Assembly (NCBI GenBank): GCA_913054415.1
Contig: CAJXII010000044.1
Coordinates: 1 to 10,409, forward strand
Direction of reading: 5' to 3'
Source: an uncultured Arcobacter sp.
GTDB taxonomy: Bacteria > Campylobacterota > Campylobacteria > Campylobacterales > Arcobacteraceae
Length of the DNA: 10,409 nt
Shown here: positions 1 through 6,751 of the stretch, piece after piece
How positions within the stretch are numbered: the first letter of the stretch is position 1
How the letters are laid out: the number at the start of each line of letters is the position of its first letter
Made by a program: the position numbers and the translations under genes
The notes under the pieces: generated by a model
The model's database searches: none
The model's input: only the letters and a program-made list of their open reading frames with translations
What the model was told of the DNA's origin: nothing

Positions 1-105
1 CTATTTAGGAATATAAATATTCTTGAAATTGGTTATTTTTTCTGGGGACATTATACTTTAAGTCAGGTTCCAAATAATGAACCATATGAGAATGATTTGT
101 TATAA
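1..105 (+). CDS. possible 3' end of an unidentified gene (partial)
   Basis: Plus frame 1 is open from the window edge to a TAA at 103-105, giving 34 codons ending in ...NNEPYENDLL. The other two plus frames hit stops within the first 15 bases. Codon third positions are mostly A/T, as in the clear genes nearby. It would converge on the ArsR gene with only 13 bases between stops. I do not recognise the tail and see no motif in it. A competing minus-strand reading exists: the ArsR frame stays open for 37 codons past its TAG, but with more G/C at third positions. Low confidence, because the stretch is short and open at the edge. Confidence 0.35.
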   Translation, partial: LFRNINILEIGYFFWGHYTLSQVPNNEPYENDLL

Positions 106-118
106 ACACACTATAATA

Positions 119-445
119 CTAATTAACAATAGAATTAAAATAGTCAGAAATTTCTTTGATAGTTTTTAAGTTTGGCTCAACATAAATTTTATTACCAACT
201 TTTTCCATATTAATAACTTTTGCATCTTTTAATTCTTTTAAATGTCTTGAAATTGTTGGTAACGAATAATTAAATTCATTAGCAATGGTTCCCACACAAG
301 TTGCCTGAGCGATGACATTATCACTATTTAGTTTTGTATCAATACCACAAACATAAGGAGTATTTAAAACATTTTTAAATATTTCAAATCTTGTTTTATT
401 GCCTAATGCTTTAAAAACTTTAACTTTATCTTCCATATTCAACAT
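119..445 (-). CDS. ArsR-family winged-helix transcriptional repressor
   Basis: A 108-residue protein of normal size for an ArsR/SmtB repressor, which binds DNA as a dimer and is released by a metal(loid) or thiol signal. The N-terminal helix FKALGNKTRFEIFKNVL (about residues 11-27) is the classic ArsR opening. The helix-turn-helix spans about 50-72, with recognition helix SLPTISRHLKEL, followed by the wing (KVINMEKVGNKIYVEPN). Cys33 and Cys50 are the only cysteines. Cys50 lies in TCVGTIA, where classical ArsR has the ELCVCDL metal site, so the usual Cys-x-Cys pair is not present and the ligand cannot be assigned. Start choice: a longer frame could begin at a TTG at 460, but that codon overlaps the AAGGA ribosome binding site (451-455 region, minus strand), which is placed correctly for the ATG at 443-445. 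It is divergent from the J-domain/DsrE/methyltransferase operon and shares an operator with it, so it very likely represses both itself and that operon. Confidence 0.88.
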   Translation of the reverse strand: MLNMEDKVKVFKALGNKTRFEIFKNVLNTPYVCGIDTKLNSDNVIAQATCVGTIANEFNYSLPTISRHLKELKDAKVINMEKVGNKIYVEPNLKTIKEISDYFNSIVN

Positions 446-453
446 AAAAATCC

Positions 454-482
454 TTGACAAATATTTCTTTTTATTGTATCAT
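454..482 (+). promoter_or_regulatory. sigma-70 promoter of the J-domain/DsrE/methyltransferase operon
   Basis: TTGACA at 454-459 is a consensus -35 box. Exactly 17 bases later comes TATCAT at 477-482, a good -10. Transcription should start near 489-490, at the first bases of the inverted repeat. The -35 overlaps the ribosome binding site region of the divergent arsR gene. Confidence 0.7.
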
Positions 483-500
483 AATTTATCTATTTAGCAA
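473..500 (-). promoter_or_regulatory. candidate promoter of the arsR gene
   Basis: On the minus strand, TTGCTA (495-500) and TACAAT (473-478) are separated by 16 bases and read toward arsR. The -35 is formed by one arm of the inverted repeat, and the -10 overlaps the opposing promoter's -10 region. Binding at the repeat would therefore also block this promoter, which fits autoregulation. Confidence 0.5.
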
Positions 501-513
501 AATTGCTAAATAG
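490..513 (+). promoter_or_regulatory. perfect inverted repeat, likely ArsR operator
   Basis: Half-site CTATTTAGCAA (490-500), a two-base AA centre, then its exact reverse complement TTGCTAAATAG (503-513). ArsR/SmtB operators are commonly described as 12-2-12 imperfect repeats, so an 11-2-11 perfect repeat beside an ArsR gene fits well. It starts at the predicted transcription start of the plus operon and ends just before the ribosome binding site of the J-domain gene. Confidence 0.75.
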
Positions 514-526
514 AAGGGAAGAGTAA

Positions 527-808
527 ATGTTAAAAATAAAATATGATGAATTTGAAAATGCTGTAAAAACTTTTGGCCTTATTGGACTTGAAAATAAAGA
601 TGACATTAAAAAGAAATACTTAATGTTATCTAAAAAATTTCATCCTGATATGCCTGATGGAGATATAGAAAAATTTCAAGAAATAAATAAAGCATATAAA
701 ATTTTAACTGTATATATTGATAAATTTAAATTTAAATTTACAAAAAAAGAATTTCAAGATCAATATCCGTTTTCAAGAACTGAAAATGGACAATGGTCTT
801 TGTGGTAA
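527..808 (+). CDS. J-domain-only (DnaJ-like) co-chaperone
   Basis: A 93-residue protein. Residues about 12-62 form a J-domain: helix II KDDIKKKYLMLSKKF, the diagnostic HPD triad at 39-41, and helix III IEKFQEINKAYKIL. J-domains stimulate the ATPase of a DnaK/Hsp70 partner. There is no Gly/Phe region, zinc-finger region or C-terminal substrate domain, so this is a class III, single-domain J-protein. Its client specificity must come from the short basic and aromatic tail (KFKFKFTKKEFQDQYPF) or from co-expressed partners. The start is supported by a purine-rich ribosome binding site (AAGGGAAGAG) immediately after the operator. It is the first gene of a three-gene plus-strand operon under the promoter at 454-482. 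No membrane segment is evident. The J-domain call is firm; the role within this operon is unknown. Confidence 0.85.
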   Translation: MLKIKYDEFENAVKTFGLIGLENKDDIKKKYLMLSKKFHPDMPDGDIEKFQEINKAYKILTVYIDKFKFKFTKKEFQDQYPFSRTENGQWSLW

Positions 809-831
809 TAAATAAAAAGGAGAAAAATAAA

Positions 832-1188
832 ATGAGTGTATTAATGGTATTTAATCATCAACCTTATGATGGTAGTGATATTGCTTGGAATGGATTGAGG
901 TTAGTGGAGACTTTGTTGAAAAAAGGTGAAGAGGTAAGAGTTTTTTTGATGAATGATAGTGTTGATTTAGCAAGAGAAGCTACAAAAAAGCCTGATTTTT
1001 ATGAATATGATTTGGTTCAAATGTTAAAGGAATTGTATGAAAATGGTATAAAGCTAAAAGTATGTGGAACTTGTCAAGCAAGATGTGGATTAAATAAAAA
1101 TCAACCATATTTTAATGATAATATAAAAGGCACTATGGATGATTTAGCTAATTGGGTGATAGAATGTGATAAGGTCTTGACTTTTTAA
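832..1188 (+). CDS. DsrE-family small protein (sulfur-relay-like)
   Basis: A 118-residue protein with the size and pattern of the DsrE/DsrF/TusD fold: an initial beta strand (SVLMVFNHQPYDGSDIAWNGLRLVETLLKKG), a second strand (EEVRVFLMNDSVDLA), and a cysteine-bearing loop before the last helix. DsrE-fold proteins often carry sulfur as a cysteine persulfide or act as small cytoplasmic redox proteins. The visible candidate residues are Cys78, Cys81 and Cys85 in VCGTCQARCG, plus Cys112 near the end. A longer reading could begin at 793, inside the preceding gene. I choose the ATG at 832 because an AAGGAG ribosome binding site lies 9 bases upstream and conserved-looking sequence begins there. It sits 23 bases after the J-domain gene and overlaps the methyltransferase start, so it is probably translationally coupled to it. 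The CxxCxxxC cluster could also bind a metal or metalloid. Confidence 0.8.
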   Translation: MSVLMVFNHQPYDGSDIAWNGLRLVETLLKKGEEVRVFLMNDSVDLAREATKKPDFYEYDLVQMLKELYENGIKLKVCGTCQARCGLNKNQPYFNDNIKGTMDDLANWVIECDKVLTF

Positions 1189-1769
1189 TGGCAAAAATAG
1201 AAGCTTTTGAAAAATATTATTTGGAGTATGAGAAGTGGTTTGAGAAAAATACTGATTTATATGAAGAGGAATTAAAAACTCTAAAATCATTAGTCAAAAA
1301 TGCTAAAAATGGGGTAGAAATAGGCATAGGTACAGGAAAATTTGCCATACCAATAGGCATTGAAATAGGGGTAGAACCATCTTCAAAAATGGCTAAAATA
1401 GCAGCTTCTAAAGGCTTGAAAGTTATAAATGGAATTGCCGAGAATTTACCTTTTGAAGATGCTAGATTTGATTTTGCAACAATGATTACAACTGTTTGCT
1501 TTATTGATGATGTTTTAAAATCTTTTAAAGAAGTTTATAGAATTTTAAAGCAAGATGGATTTTTTATAGTCGGATATGTTGATAAAAATTCTAAATTAGG
1601 AATAGAATATCAACAAAAAAGTAAAAAAAGTAGGTTTTATAAAAATGCAACATTTTATTCTACTGATGAGATTATAAGATATTTGAAAAAGGCAGGATTT
1701 TGTAATTTTGGTAAGAAATATGTAAAAAAAACAAATTTATCATTTATATTTTTAAAAGCAAGTAAATAA
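1188..1769 (+). CDS. class I SAM-dependent methyltransferase (Methyltransf_11 type)
   Basis: A 193-residue protein. SAM-binding motif I is VEIGIGTGKFA (43-53), the acidic residue after strand 2 is in GVEPSSKM (Glu63), and the ENLPFED segment (85-91) and FDFATMITTVCFIDDV (94-109) follow the Methyltransf_11 order. The later part, LKSFKEVYRILKQDGFFIVGYVD, is the usual post-motif helix and strand. The C-terminal part (STDEIIRYLKKAGF) matches UbiE/small-molecule methyltransferases. The substrate cannot be told. Only two cysteines (Cys104, Cys172) are present, without the spaced cysteine set of ArsM arsenite methyltransferases, so arsenic methylation is not supported. The ATG overlaps the DsrE stop (TAATG), indicating translational coupling and probably a joint function. 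It is the last gene of the ArsR-controlled operon. Confidence 0.85.
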   Translation: MAKIEAFEKYYLEYEKWFEKNTDLYEEELKTLKSLVKNAKNGVEIGIGTGKFAIPIGIEIGVEPSSKMAKIAASKGLKVINGIAENLPFEDARFDFATMITTVCFIDDVLKSFKEVYRILKQDGFFIVGYVDKNSKLGIEYQQKSKKSRFYKNATFYSTDEIIRYLKKAGFCNFGKKYVKKTNLSFIFLKASK

Positions 1770-1798
1770 ATTATAAGATTTATAACAAAACAGAGAGT

Positions 1799-1833
1799 CT
1801 GTGAAAATAGCCCCAAATAAGCCATTTTCACAG
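1799..1833. terminator. hairpin after the methyltransferase gene, possible terminator
   Basis: CTGTGAAAAT (1799-1808) pairs perfectly with ATTTTCACAG (1824-1833), with two further G-C pairs inside after one mismatch. It lies 30 bases after the operon's last stop, where a terminator is expected. No T-run follows directly on either strand; the nearest is T7 at 1868-1874 on the plus strand. Intrinsic termination is therefore uncertain. Confidence 0.4.
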
Positions 1834-2067
1834 CAATAATTTAAGCTATTTTCTTAAAAAAACTATCTTTTTTTGATGAGTGGGTCTGTCACACTTTGTA
1901 TTGAAAACACCATAATACCGCCATTTTTAAAAAAATTATATATTTTAAGACCCCTAATAGCACCCTATTTGTTTCTGCTGTAACAAACCCCTAAATAAAG
2001 GGAAATAAATCAAATTCTTTAAAACTATCTTCAGGTGAGATAATTTTACATTAAAAGTTTTTTATAG

Positions 2068-2126
2068 TCAACTTATTGTATTTTTTTATATTAATATATT
2101 CAAAATAAGTTGAGAAATACAATAAG
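2068..2126. repeat. overlapping inverted repeats at the 3' end of the BREX operon
   Basis: TCAACTTATT (2068-2077) is the exact reverse complement of AATAAGTTGA (2104-2113). CTTATTGTATTT (2072-2083) is the exact reverse complement of AAATACAATAAG (2115-2126). The left arms overlap by six bases, so the two stems exclude each other. The structure begins 3 bases beyond the brxL stop and could end or protect the BREX transcript. There is no T-run after it on the minus strand, so a standard rho-independent terminator is not shown. Confidence 0.55.
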
Positions 2127-2129
2127 TAT

Positions 2130-4154
2130 CTATTCAATACCAAGAGCTTTAAATACTGCATCAATAGGGTCAGAATAGATAATCAATTGAAATTTACTCA
2201 TTAGCTCTGATGGAACTTTTGCCATTTGAACCATATCAATAGCTGGAATTAGTATTTTTTTAGCTCCGCTATCACTTGCAATTTGTAAAGCGTCTGGAAG
2301 AGATTCAGTGCCTATTATAGTTCCACCTATACTCATAGATCCAAGCACTACCATTTGCGATAATAATGGTTTTTCTAATACTCCACTACATAAAGATATA
2401 AATATAGCTAACTCAATATCTTTTGATTTACCAATTCCATTTAAATCAGTAGCTTTTAGATGATAATCAAAATCTTTATATTTTGCATTTAAAGATACAC
2501 GATGTAAATTTGCTTGTATATAATTGGTGGCTTCTTTTATCTCCTCTTTTATAATAGTTCCACTAAATCCTGTGCTATCTAATCTTCCACTACCTGCCAT
2601 TACTTGTAGATCTAATTTAAATAATCCTTTATGCCCATTATCTGGATTATAAGAGACTGTATAAAGTGAACCACTTGGAAGTTGTCCATCTGGAATAAGA
2701 CTATTGCCACCACTTTCAGGAACTCTGACTCTTATTTCATTATCTTCTTCTATATCAATATATGAAAAATTTACATCATAAAACTCCATACCACCTATCT
2801 TTTTTAGCTGCTCTTTTATCCTTCTTCTACCAACAAGAGCATATTCTAAAGCAACTTTAATATCTTCTTTTTCAAATTTTCCATCAGGGTGCATAAGTTT
2901 TAAAAGCCCACTTACTGTTTTTTTTACTGCACGAGAATCTCTTTGGTTTAGATCACGACCAAGTTTAAAATATTTATCAATAGCATTTGAAAAATTTACT
3001 TTTTGTAGTTCTCTCATCCATTCAGCCATAAAATCTGTAATAAAACCATACTCATTTGTAAAAAACTCTGTTCTCATTTTTGGCACTTCCCAGCCTGGAA
3101 GATAGTTATGAAAACGATCAAAAAATGCAGTATCAATCATCTCTTTTGGAAATGGTGATAAAAGATGTGAAGTTTTTACTATATTTTCTATACTTCCATC
3201 AATATTCCCAACGAATACAAATGAAGCTTTTGCACTTTTTTGTTCTTTTCCTCTAGCAAATGAACCAGACTCCATATAGTCTTTCATAATTTGAATACCA
3301 TCTTTATCTTTAAACTTTATACCAGCTATTTCATCAAATGCCACAATGTCCCAATTACCAACAAGTCCAATAGTTCTACTACTCATATTATAAAATAAAT
3401 TTGCAACAGTAGTTTGACCTCCACTTACAAGTATAGAGTTAGGTGAAATTTCCTTATAAACAAAAGATTTTCCAGTTCCTCTAGGTCCAAGCTCGCACAT
3501 ATTATAATTATTTTCCACAAATGGAATTAGACGAGCCAATAGATGCCATTTTTGATTTTCTTCAAAGTTTGTAGGCTCCATTCCAAAGCTTCTTATGATT
3601 AAGTCCATCCACTCATTATTACTAAATCTTCTTCTATGTGATAAAAACTCCTCCATATCCATATTTGGCATCTGTATAGGTTTGAGATCTTGTATATGAA
3701 AAGGGCTTTCACCTTTTGCATTTTCATCATAATAATACTCAAGAGTAACAATTACCCATATACCACCTGCTAAAAGTTTTTGATATTTTTTTACATATCC
3801 ATCATTTATAATTATTTTTTTTATACCAAGATTTGAAAATTCAGCTTCATAAACATCATCTTTTTCATTTAATTTTACTGATACTTTATCTATGACTTTA
3901 TATCTGCCTTTCTCTTTTATTTGAGATTTTATGATCTCTTTTTCATCTGGTCGAACATAGTTTTTAGCAAGTATCTCTTTAACTTTGGATACACCTTCTA
4001 ATATTTGTTCTTCATTGTCAGTTGCACAATACATACCAAGTAGATATTCTAATACATAAATAGGAACATTAGCTCCATCTTTGATACTTTTTGTTAAATC
4101 TTTTCGAACAACTTTGCTTGTAAATTCTTCATTTGATTTGCTATTTAAATCCAT
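2130..4154 (-). CDS. brxL: BrxL, AAA+ ATPase with Lon-like C-terminal domain (BREX type 1)
   Basis: A 674-residue protein, the usual length for BrxL, the BREX effector known to assemble as an AAA+ ring on DNA. Residues 1-200 are the BrxL-specific N-terminal region. The ATPase core has Walker A GPRGTGKS (223-230), Walker B IVAFDE (270-275), a sensor-like strand FVFVGN (312-317) and an arginine in FFDRFHNYLPG (344-354). About 490-674 resemble the Lon protease domain: HLKATDLNGIGKS (565-577), the hydrophobic helix ELAIFISLCSG, and SGAKKILIP (629-637). In a hand alignment Ser577 falls on the Lon catalytic serine, but the Lon catalytic lysine position is occupied by a non-lysine residue, so peptidase activity is doubtful. 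The ribosome binding site AAGGA directly follows the pglZ stop (TAAGGA), giving a 9-base gap and tight coupling. It is the last gene of the operon and is full length, with no frameshift. Confidence 0.95.
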   Translation of the reverse strand: MDLNSKSNEEFTSKVVRKDLTKSIKDGANVPIYVLEYLLGMYCATDNEEQILEGVSKVKEILAKNYVRPDEKEIIKSQIKEKGRYKVIDKVSVKLNEKDDVYEAEFSNLGIKKIIINDGYVKKYQKLLAGGIWVIVTLEYYYDENAKGESPFHIQDLKPIQMPNMDMEEFLSHRRRFSNNEWMDLIIRSFGMEPTNFEENQKWHLLARLIPFVENNYNMCELGPRGTGKSFVYKEISPNSILVSGGQTTVANLFYNMSSRTIGLVGNWDIVAFDEIAGIKFKDKDGIQIMKDYMESGSFARGKEQKSAKASFVFVGNIDGSIENIVKTSHLLSPFPKEMIDTAFFDRFHNYLPGWEVPKMRTEFFTNEYGFITDFMAEWMRELQKVNFSNAIDKYFKLGRDLNQRDSRAVKKTVSGLLKLMHPDGKFEKEDIKVALEYALVGRRRIKEQLKKIGGMEFYDVNFSYIDIEEDNEIRVRVPESGGNSLIPDGQLPSGSLYTVSYNPDNGHKGLFKLDLQVMAGSGRLDSTGFSGTIIKEEIKEATNYIQANLHRVSLNAKYKDFDYHLKATDLNGIGKSKDIELAIFISLCSGVLEKPLLSQMVVLGSMSIGGTIIGTESLPDALQIASDSGAKKILIPAIDMVQMAKVPSELMSKFQLIIYSDPIDAVFKALGIE

Positions 4155-4163
4155 AACTTTTCC

Positions 4164-6632
4164 TTAAAAATCATCATCAAAATCATTAAAAAATGATAAT
4201 GCTAATTTTACTTCCAACTCTTTATATATTGGTGTTTCAGTGCTTTGATCAATAACTTTTCTAGCTACAAGCTTAATATTTTGATTATTATATTCATTTA
4301 TATTTTGTTTAAAAGTCATTTTAAATTTTACTTCCCTATTTGTATCGTATTGTTCTGTGGAATTAAATGTATATTTAAATTCATCAGATAACACCACCCC
4401 ATCAATACTTTCAAAAGCTATTTTTAGTGTAATTGCTTTAGTTTTATCATCTACAATCTCTGATTGATAAAGTGAAACATTAACTATATTTGTAGATATA
4501 TTTCTAATAGGTATAATATCTACATTTACCTGTTTTATCTCTTTTTTTCCTTTGCCAATATTAACTTTTATCAATGGTATTACTAGCTCCTGTAAAGTTG
4601 CCCCACCATGCACAAAACGATTACCACCACCTTGAATTTTTATTTTATTAATAGATTTTGGTATAAGATATTCATTATCTCCATCAATTCCCAAATCAAT
4701 ACCACTATATTTAGATACACAAGTGCTATCTTTTAAGTTTTGACCTATGATAAACCTTCTATTTGACTTTATAGTTTTTTCTGCTTCAACTTGGCAAAAA
4801 TCACTATCAGGTGTAGCTTGATTGGTATATAAAAACCCATGATCACTTGTGATAAGTATATTTATCCCATTAAAATTTGAGATTTGTTTAATAATCTTAA
4901 TAATACTATTAAATGTGCTTTGAACCGCATCAAATGTTTTTATTTCATTTTTTTCACCCATTTTATCTATCTCATCATGGTAAATATAAACTACACTTGC
5001 ATTTTTTAAAAGCTCTCTACCTTCATCTCTTTTATATTTTAAAAAATCTTCATAATTAATAGCAAAACTATTTTTATTGTAAGATTTTAAAATTTTATCT
5101 CTATTATCTATCCCTGATGAGCTTTTATCATCTACAAAAACAATATCATTTTTATTTTTGATACTAAGTTTTTTATGAGGCAGCAAAGAAGCCATACCAA
5201 GTTGTGTATATGAAGGCAATGAACTAATCATAGGTGTAATAGTTGCTACAAATCTATCTTTCTTCTTATTTTCTGCTAATATCTGTGAGGTTAGTTCAAC
5301 TCCACACTCATATCTTAAAGCATCTGAAATAATAACAAAAATTTTATTTTTCTTTTGTATATATTGCTCTATTTGTGTAGTGTAAAACTTTTGTTGATGT
5401 AATATTTGTGTATGTGTAGTATAATTTATAGCAAAATTTTGCCAATAATCATTTAATTTTCTTAGATAGCTATTTAAATATATATCTTCTATTTTTGAGT
5501 TTAAAGTTTTAAGTAGTTCAAGATATTCAGCTTTGCTTGAATATATAGAGTAATCTCTATAGTATCTATCAGCTTTATACCAATGTGAAGCATACTCTTT
5601 TATCCCATCTTCAAATGAATCTATTTTTAACTTTATATTTTTTACAAAATCAATTATTTTAGAAGCACTAAGTAGTGCTTTGTATATATTTTTATAATTT
5701 TCAAACCAAAATGTATGCTCTCTTGTAGTAATAATATCAACCATCTCATCAGAGTTGATACTGTTATTATCTAATTTACTAAGTAAATTAGATATGATAA
5801 TTTGATCGCATTTTTCATAAGTATCACAAAAAATTAATTTTGAAAAATCTATATCAACAATAAAATTATTAATATTTAGCTCATCGCTTATCTCATTTGA
5901 GATTTGCTCAAAACTATTTTTATATTTACTGCTATCCATCCAACTTTTAATAAACAATCTTGCATCATTATTAAGCATTGCTTTATTTTTATCTACTATA
6001 TAGTAAAAATGATTTTGAAAAAGTTTGTAAAGCAAGTCTTTAATACTATTACCCTCATAAGAGTATTTAATTTTAACAGCCTTAAAAAATTCATCAGTAA
6101 GATTATATTTTTTAAGTATTTCAAAGTGTTTATTATTTGAAAATATTCTTAACATAACACTATCTATATTATCATCACAATTTATGCTTATAGCCATTAT
6201 TTTAAGTGTAAGAGTATCATTAGTCTCTTTACTACTAAGTAAATTTTTAAGAGCCTCAACTCTAGTAGGAGCATTAAAAAACTTCTCAAATTTTCCTATA
6301 AACTCTTTAAATGTAGCATCTAATTCAAGCTTTTGCAATATCAAGCTTGTTTTATCTGCACTAAACATATAATTAGCAATATTTAAATCTAGTAGCCAAT
6401 TGTCTTCATCTTGTGGTGCTTTATTTGGTGAGTATATAAGAAACTTATCTTTAGGTTTTACAGATAAAATTTCTACTTTAATACCAAATTCATTATTATC
6501 TATTTCTAGTTTAGTTACATCATCTAAATCTATTGTATCAAACTCATTTTTTAGAGCTGCATTATCATCATACCAAAATACCAATCTTTGAGTTTGGAAG
6601 ATTGTTTTTAATCTCTGTTGTATATCTATCAT
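4164..6632 (-). CDS. pglZ: PglZ, alkaline-phosphatase-superfamily BREX protein
   Basis: An 822-residue protein, full length for type 1 BREX PglZ. The N-terminal 420 residues are the divergent helical PglZ region, with an opening IQQRLKTIFQTQRLVFWYDD seen in many homologues. The alkaline-phosphatase-like metal core follows: IFVIISDALRYE (431-442, Asp437), SSLPSYTQLGM (470-480, where the nucleophile Ser/Thr is expected), YIYHDEID (549-556, His552), ILITSDHGFLYT (592-603, Asp597 and His598) and RFVHGGATLQELVIPL (672-687, His675). All metal-ligand motifs seem present, so the domain looks catalytically competent. PglZ is a core BREX component needed for defence and host methylation, probably through a complex with BrxB and PglX; its chemical substrate is not settled. 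The ATG at 6630-6632 has a weak AGGG site and follows a possible leader ORF by one base. In-frame stops upstream exclude a longer start. An acidic tail (FNDFDDDF) ends the protein. Confidence 0.95.
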   Translation of the reverse strand: MIDIQQRLKTIFQTQRLVFWYDDNAALKNEFDTIDLDDVTKLEIDNNEFGIKVEILSVKPKDKFLIYSPNKAPQDEDNWLLDLNIANYMFSADKTSLILQKLELDATFKEFIGKFEKFFNAPTRVEALKNLLSSKETNDTLTLKIMAISINCDDNIDSVMLRIFSNNKHFEILKKYNLTDEFFKAVKIKYSYEGNSIKDLLYKLFQNHFYYIVDKNKAMLNNDARLFIKSWMDSSKYKNSFEQISNEISDELNINNFIVDIDFSKLIFCDTYEKCDQIIISNLLSKLDNNSINSDEMVDIITTREHTFWFENYKNIYKALLSASKIIDFVKNIKLKIDSFEDGIKEYASHWYKADRYYRDYSIYSSKAEYLELLKTLNSKIEDIYLNSYLRKLNDYWQNFAINYTTHTQILHQQKFYTTQIEQYIQKKNKIFVIISDALRYECGVELTSQILAENKKKDRFVATITPMISSLPSYTQLGMASLLPHKKLSIKNKNDIVFVDDKSSSGIDNRDKILKSYNKNSFAINYEDFLKYKRDEGRELLKNASVVYIYHDEIDKMGEKNEIKTFDAVQSTFNSIIKIIKQISNFNGINILITSDHGFLYTNQATPDSDFCQVEAEKTIKSNRRFIIGQNLKDSTCVSKYSGIDLGIDGDNEYLIPKSINKIKIQGGGNRFVHGGATLQELVIPLIKVNIGKGKKEIKQVNVDIIPIRNISTNIVNVSLYQSEIVDDKTKAITLKIAFESIDGVVLSDEFKYTFNSTEQYDTNREVKFKMTFKQNINEYNNQNIKLVARKVIDQSTETPIYKELEVKLALSFFNDFDDDF

Positions 6633-6633
6633 T

Positions 6634-6693
6634 TTATATAACCCTATTCCAAGTAAAATTACTTATTTTATGTCTTAGATGTTTAATTGTCAC
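6634..6693 (-). CDS. possible 19-residue leader ORF before pglZ
   Basis: A GTG start (6691-6693) with a good AAAGGA ribosome binding site upstream opens a frame MTIKHLRHKISNFTWNRVI, ending TAA one base before the pglZ ATG. Since pglZ itself has only a weak ribosome binding site, translation could be coupled through this ORF. No similarity is recognised, and GTG-initiated ORFs of this size arise by chance, so this is tentative. Confidence 0.3.
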   Translation of the reverse strand: MTIKHLRHKISNFTWNRVI

Positions 6694-6711
6694 TATTTTT
6701 ATCCTTTCCTA

Positions 6712-6751
6712 AAATGTCTAAAAATGTCTAAACTTTAACTTTTAGACATTT
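6712..6751. repeat. tandem 10-mer and 11-bp hairpin at the 3' end of the Schlafen-type gene
   Basis: AAAATGTCTA occurs twice in direct tandem (6711-6730). AAATGTCTAAA (6722-6732) is an exact reverse complement of TTTAGACATTT (6741-6751), with an 8-base loop containing the stop codon of the upstream gene. The other tandem copy (6712-6722) can pair with the same arm, so two alternative stems are possible. It lies in the only long gap of the operon, between the accessory gene and pglZ. Confidence 0.7.

Larger units (their letters stand above)
1770..2129. other. 360-base spacer without a convincing gene
   Basis: This convergent spacer separates the methyltransferase operon from brxL. All frames are broken into short pieces with no ribosome binding site and plausible start. 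It holds the hairpins listed separately (1799-1853 and 2068-2126), an A7/T7 pair flanking CTATC (1856-1874), and two copies of ACCCCTAA, one near 1950 and one near 1986. I see no tRNA or recognisable RNA gene. Confidence 0.6.

Noticed and set aside
1..22. CTATTTAG at the window edge as a second ArsR half-site, followed by GAATAT/ATATTC
   Set aside because: Only eight bases match the operator arm, the other arm is not present, and the stretch lies in a plausible coding tail.
446..460. TTG start for the ArsR gene
   Set aside because: The TTG codon overlaps the ribosome binding site that serves the ATG at 443-445, and the five added residues are not part of the family.
793..831. Upstream start for the DsrE gene inside the J-domain gene
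   Set aside because: The extra 13 residues are a low-complexity out-of-frame reading of the previous gene end; the AAGGAG site fits the ATG at 832.
1188..1769. Arsenite methyltransferase (ArsM) for the methyltransferase next to an ArsR gene
   Set aside because: The protein is shorter than ArsM and lacks its conserved cysteine set; only Cys104 and Cys172 are present.
1882..1900. GGGTCTGTCACACTTTGTA as a possible insertion-sequence end
   Set aside because: It has the look of some IS terminal repeats, but no matching inverted partner, transposase fragment or target duplication is visible in the window.
5904..6591. Three plus-strand ORFs (62-78 codons) opposite pglZ
   Set aside because: All are antisense to an intact pglZ, rich in Phe/Ile/Leu/Ser as expected from reverse-strand reading of AT-rich genes, with no start-site support.
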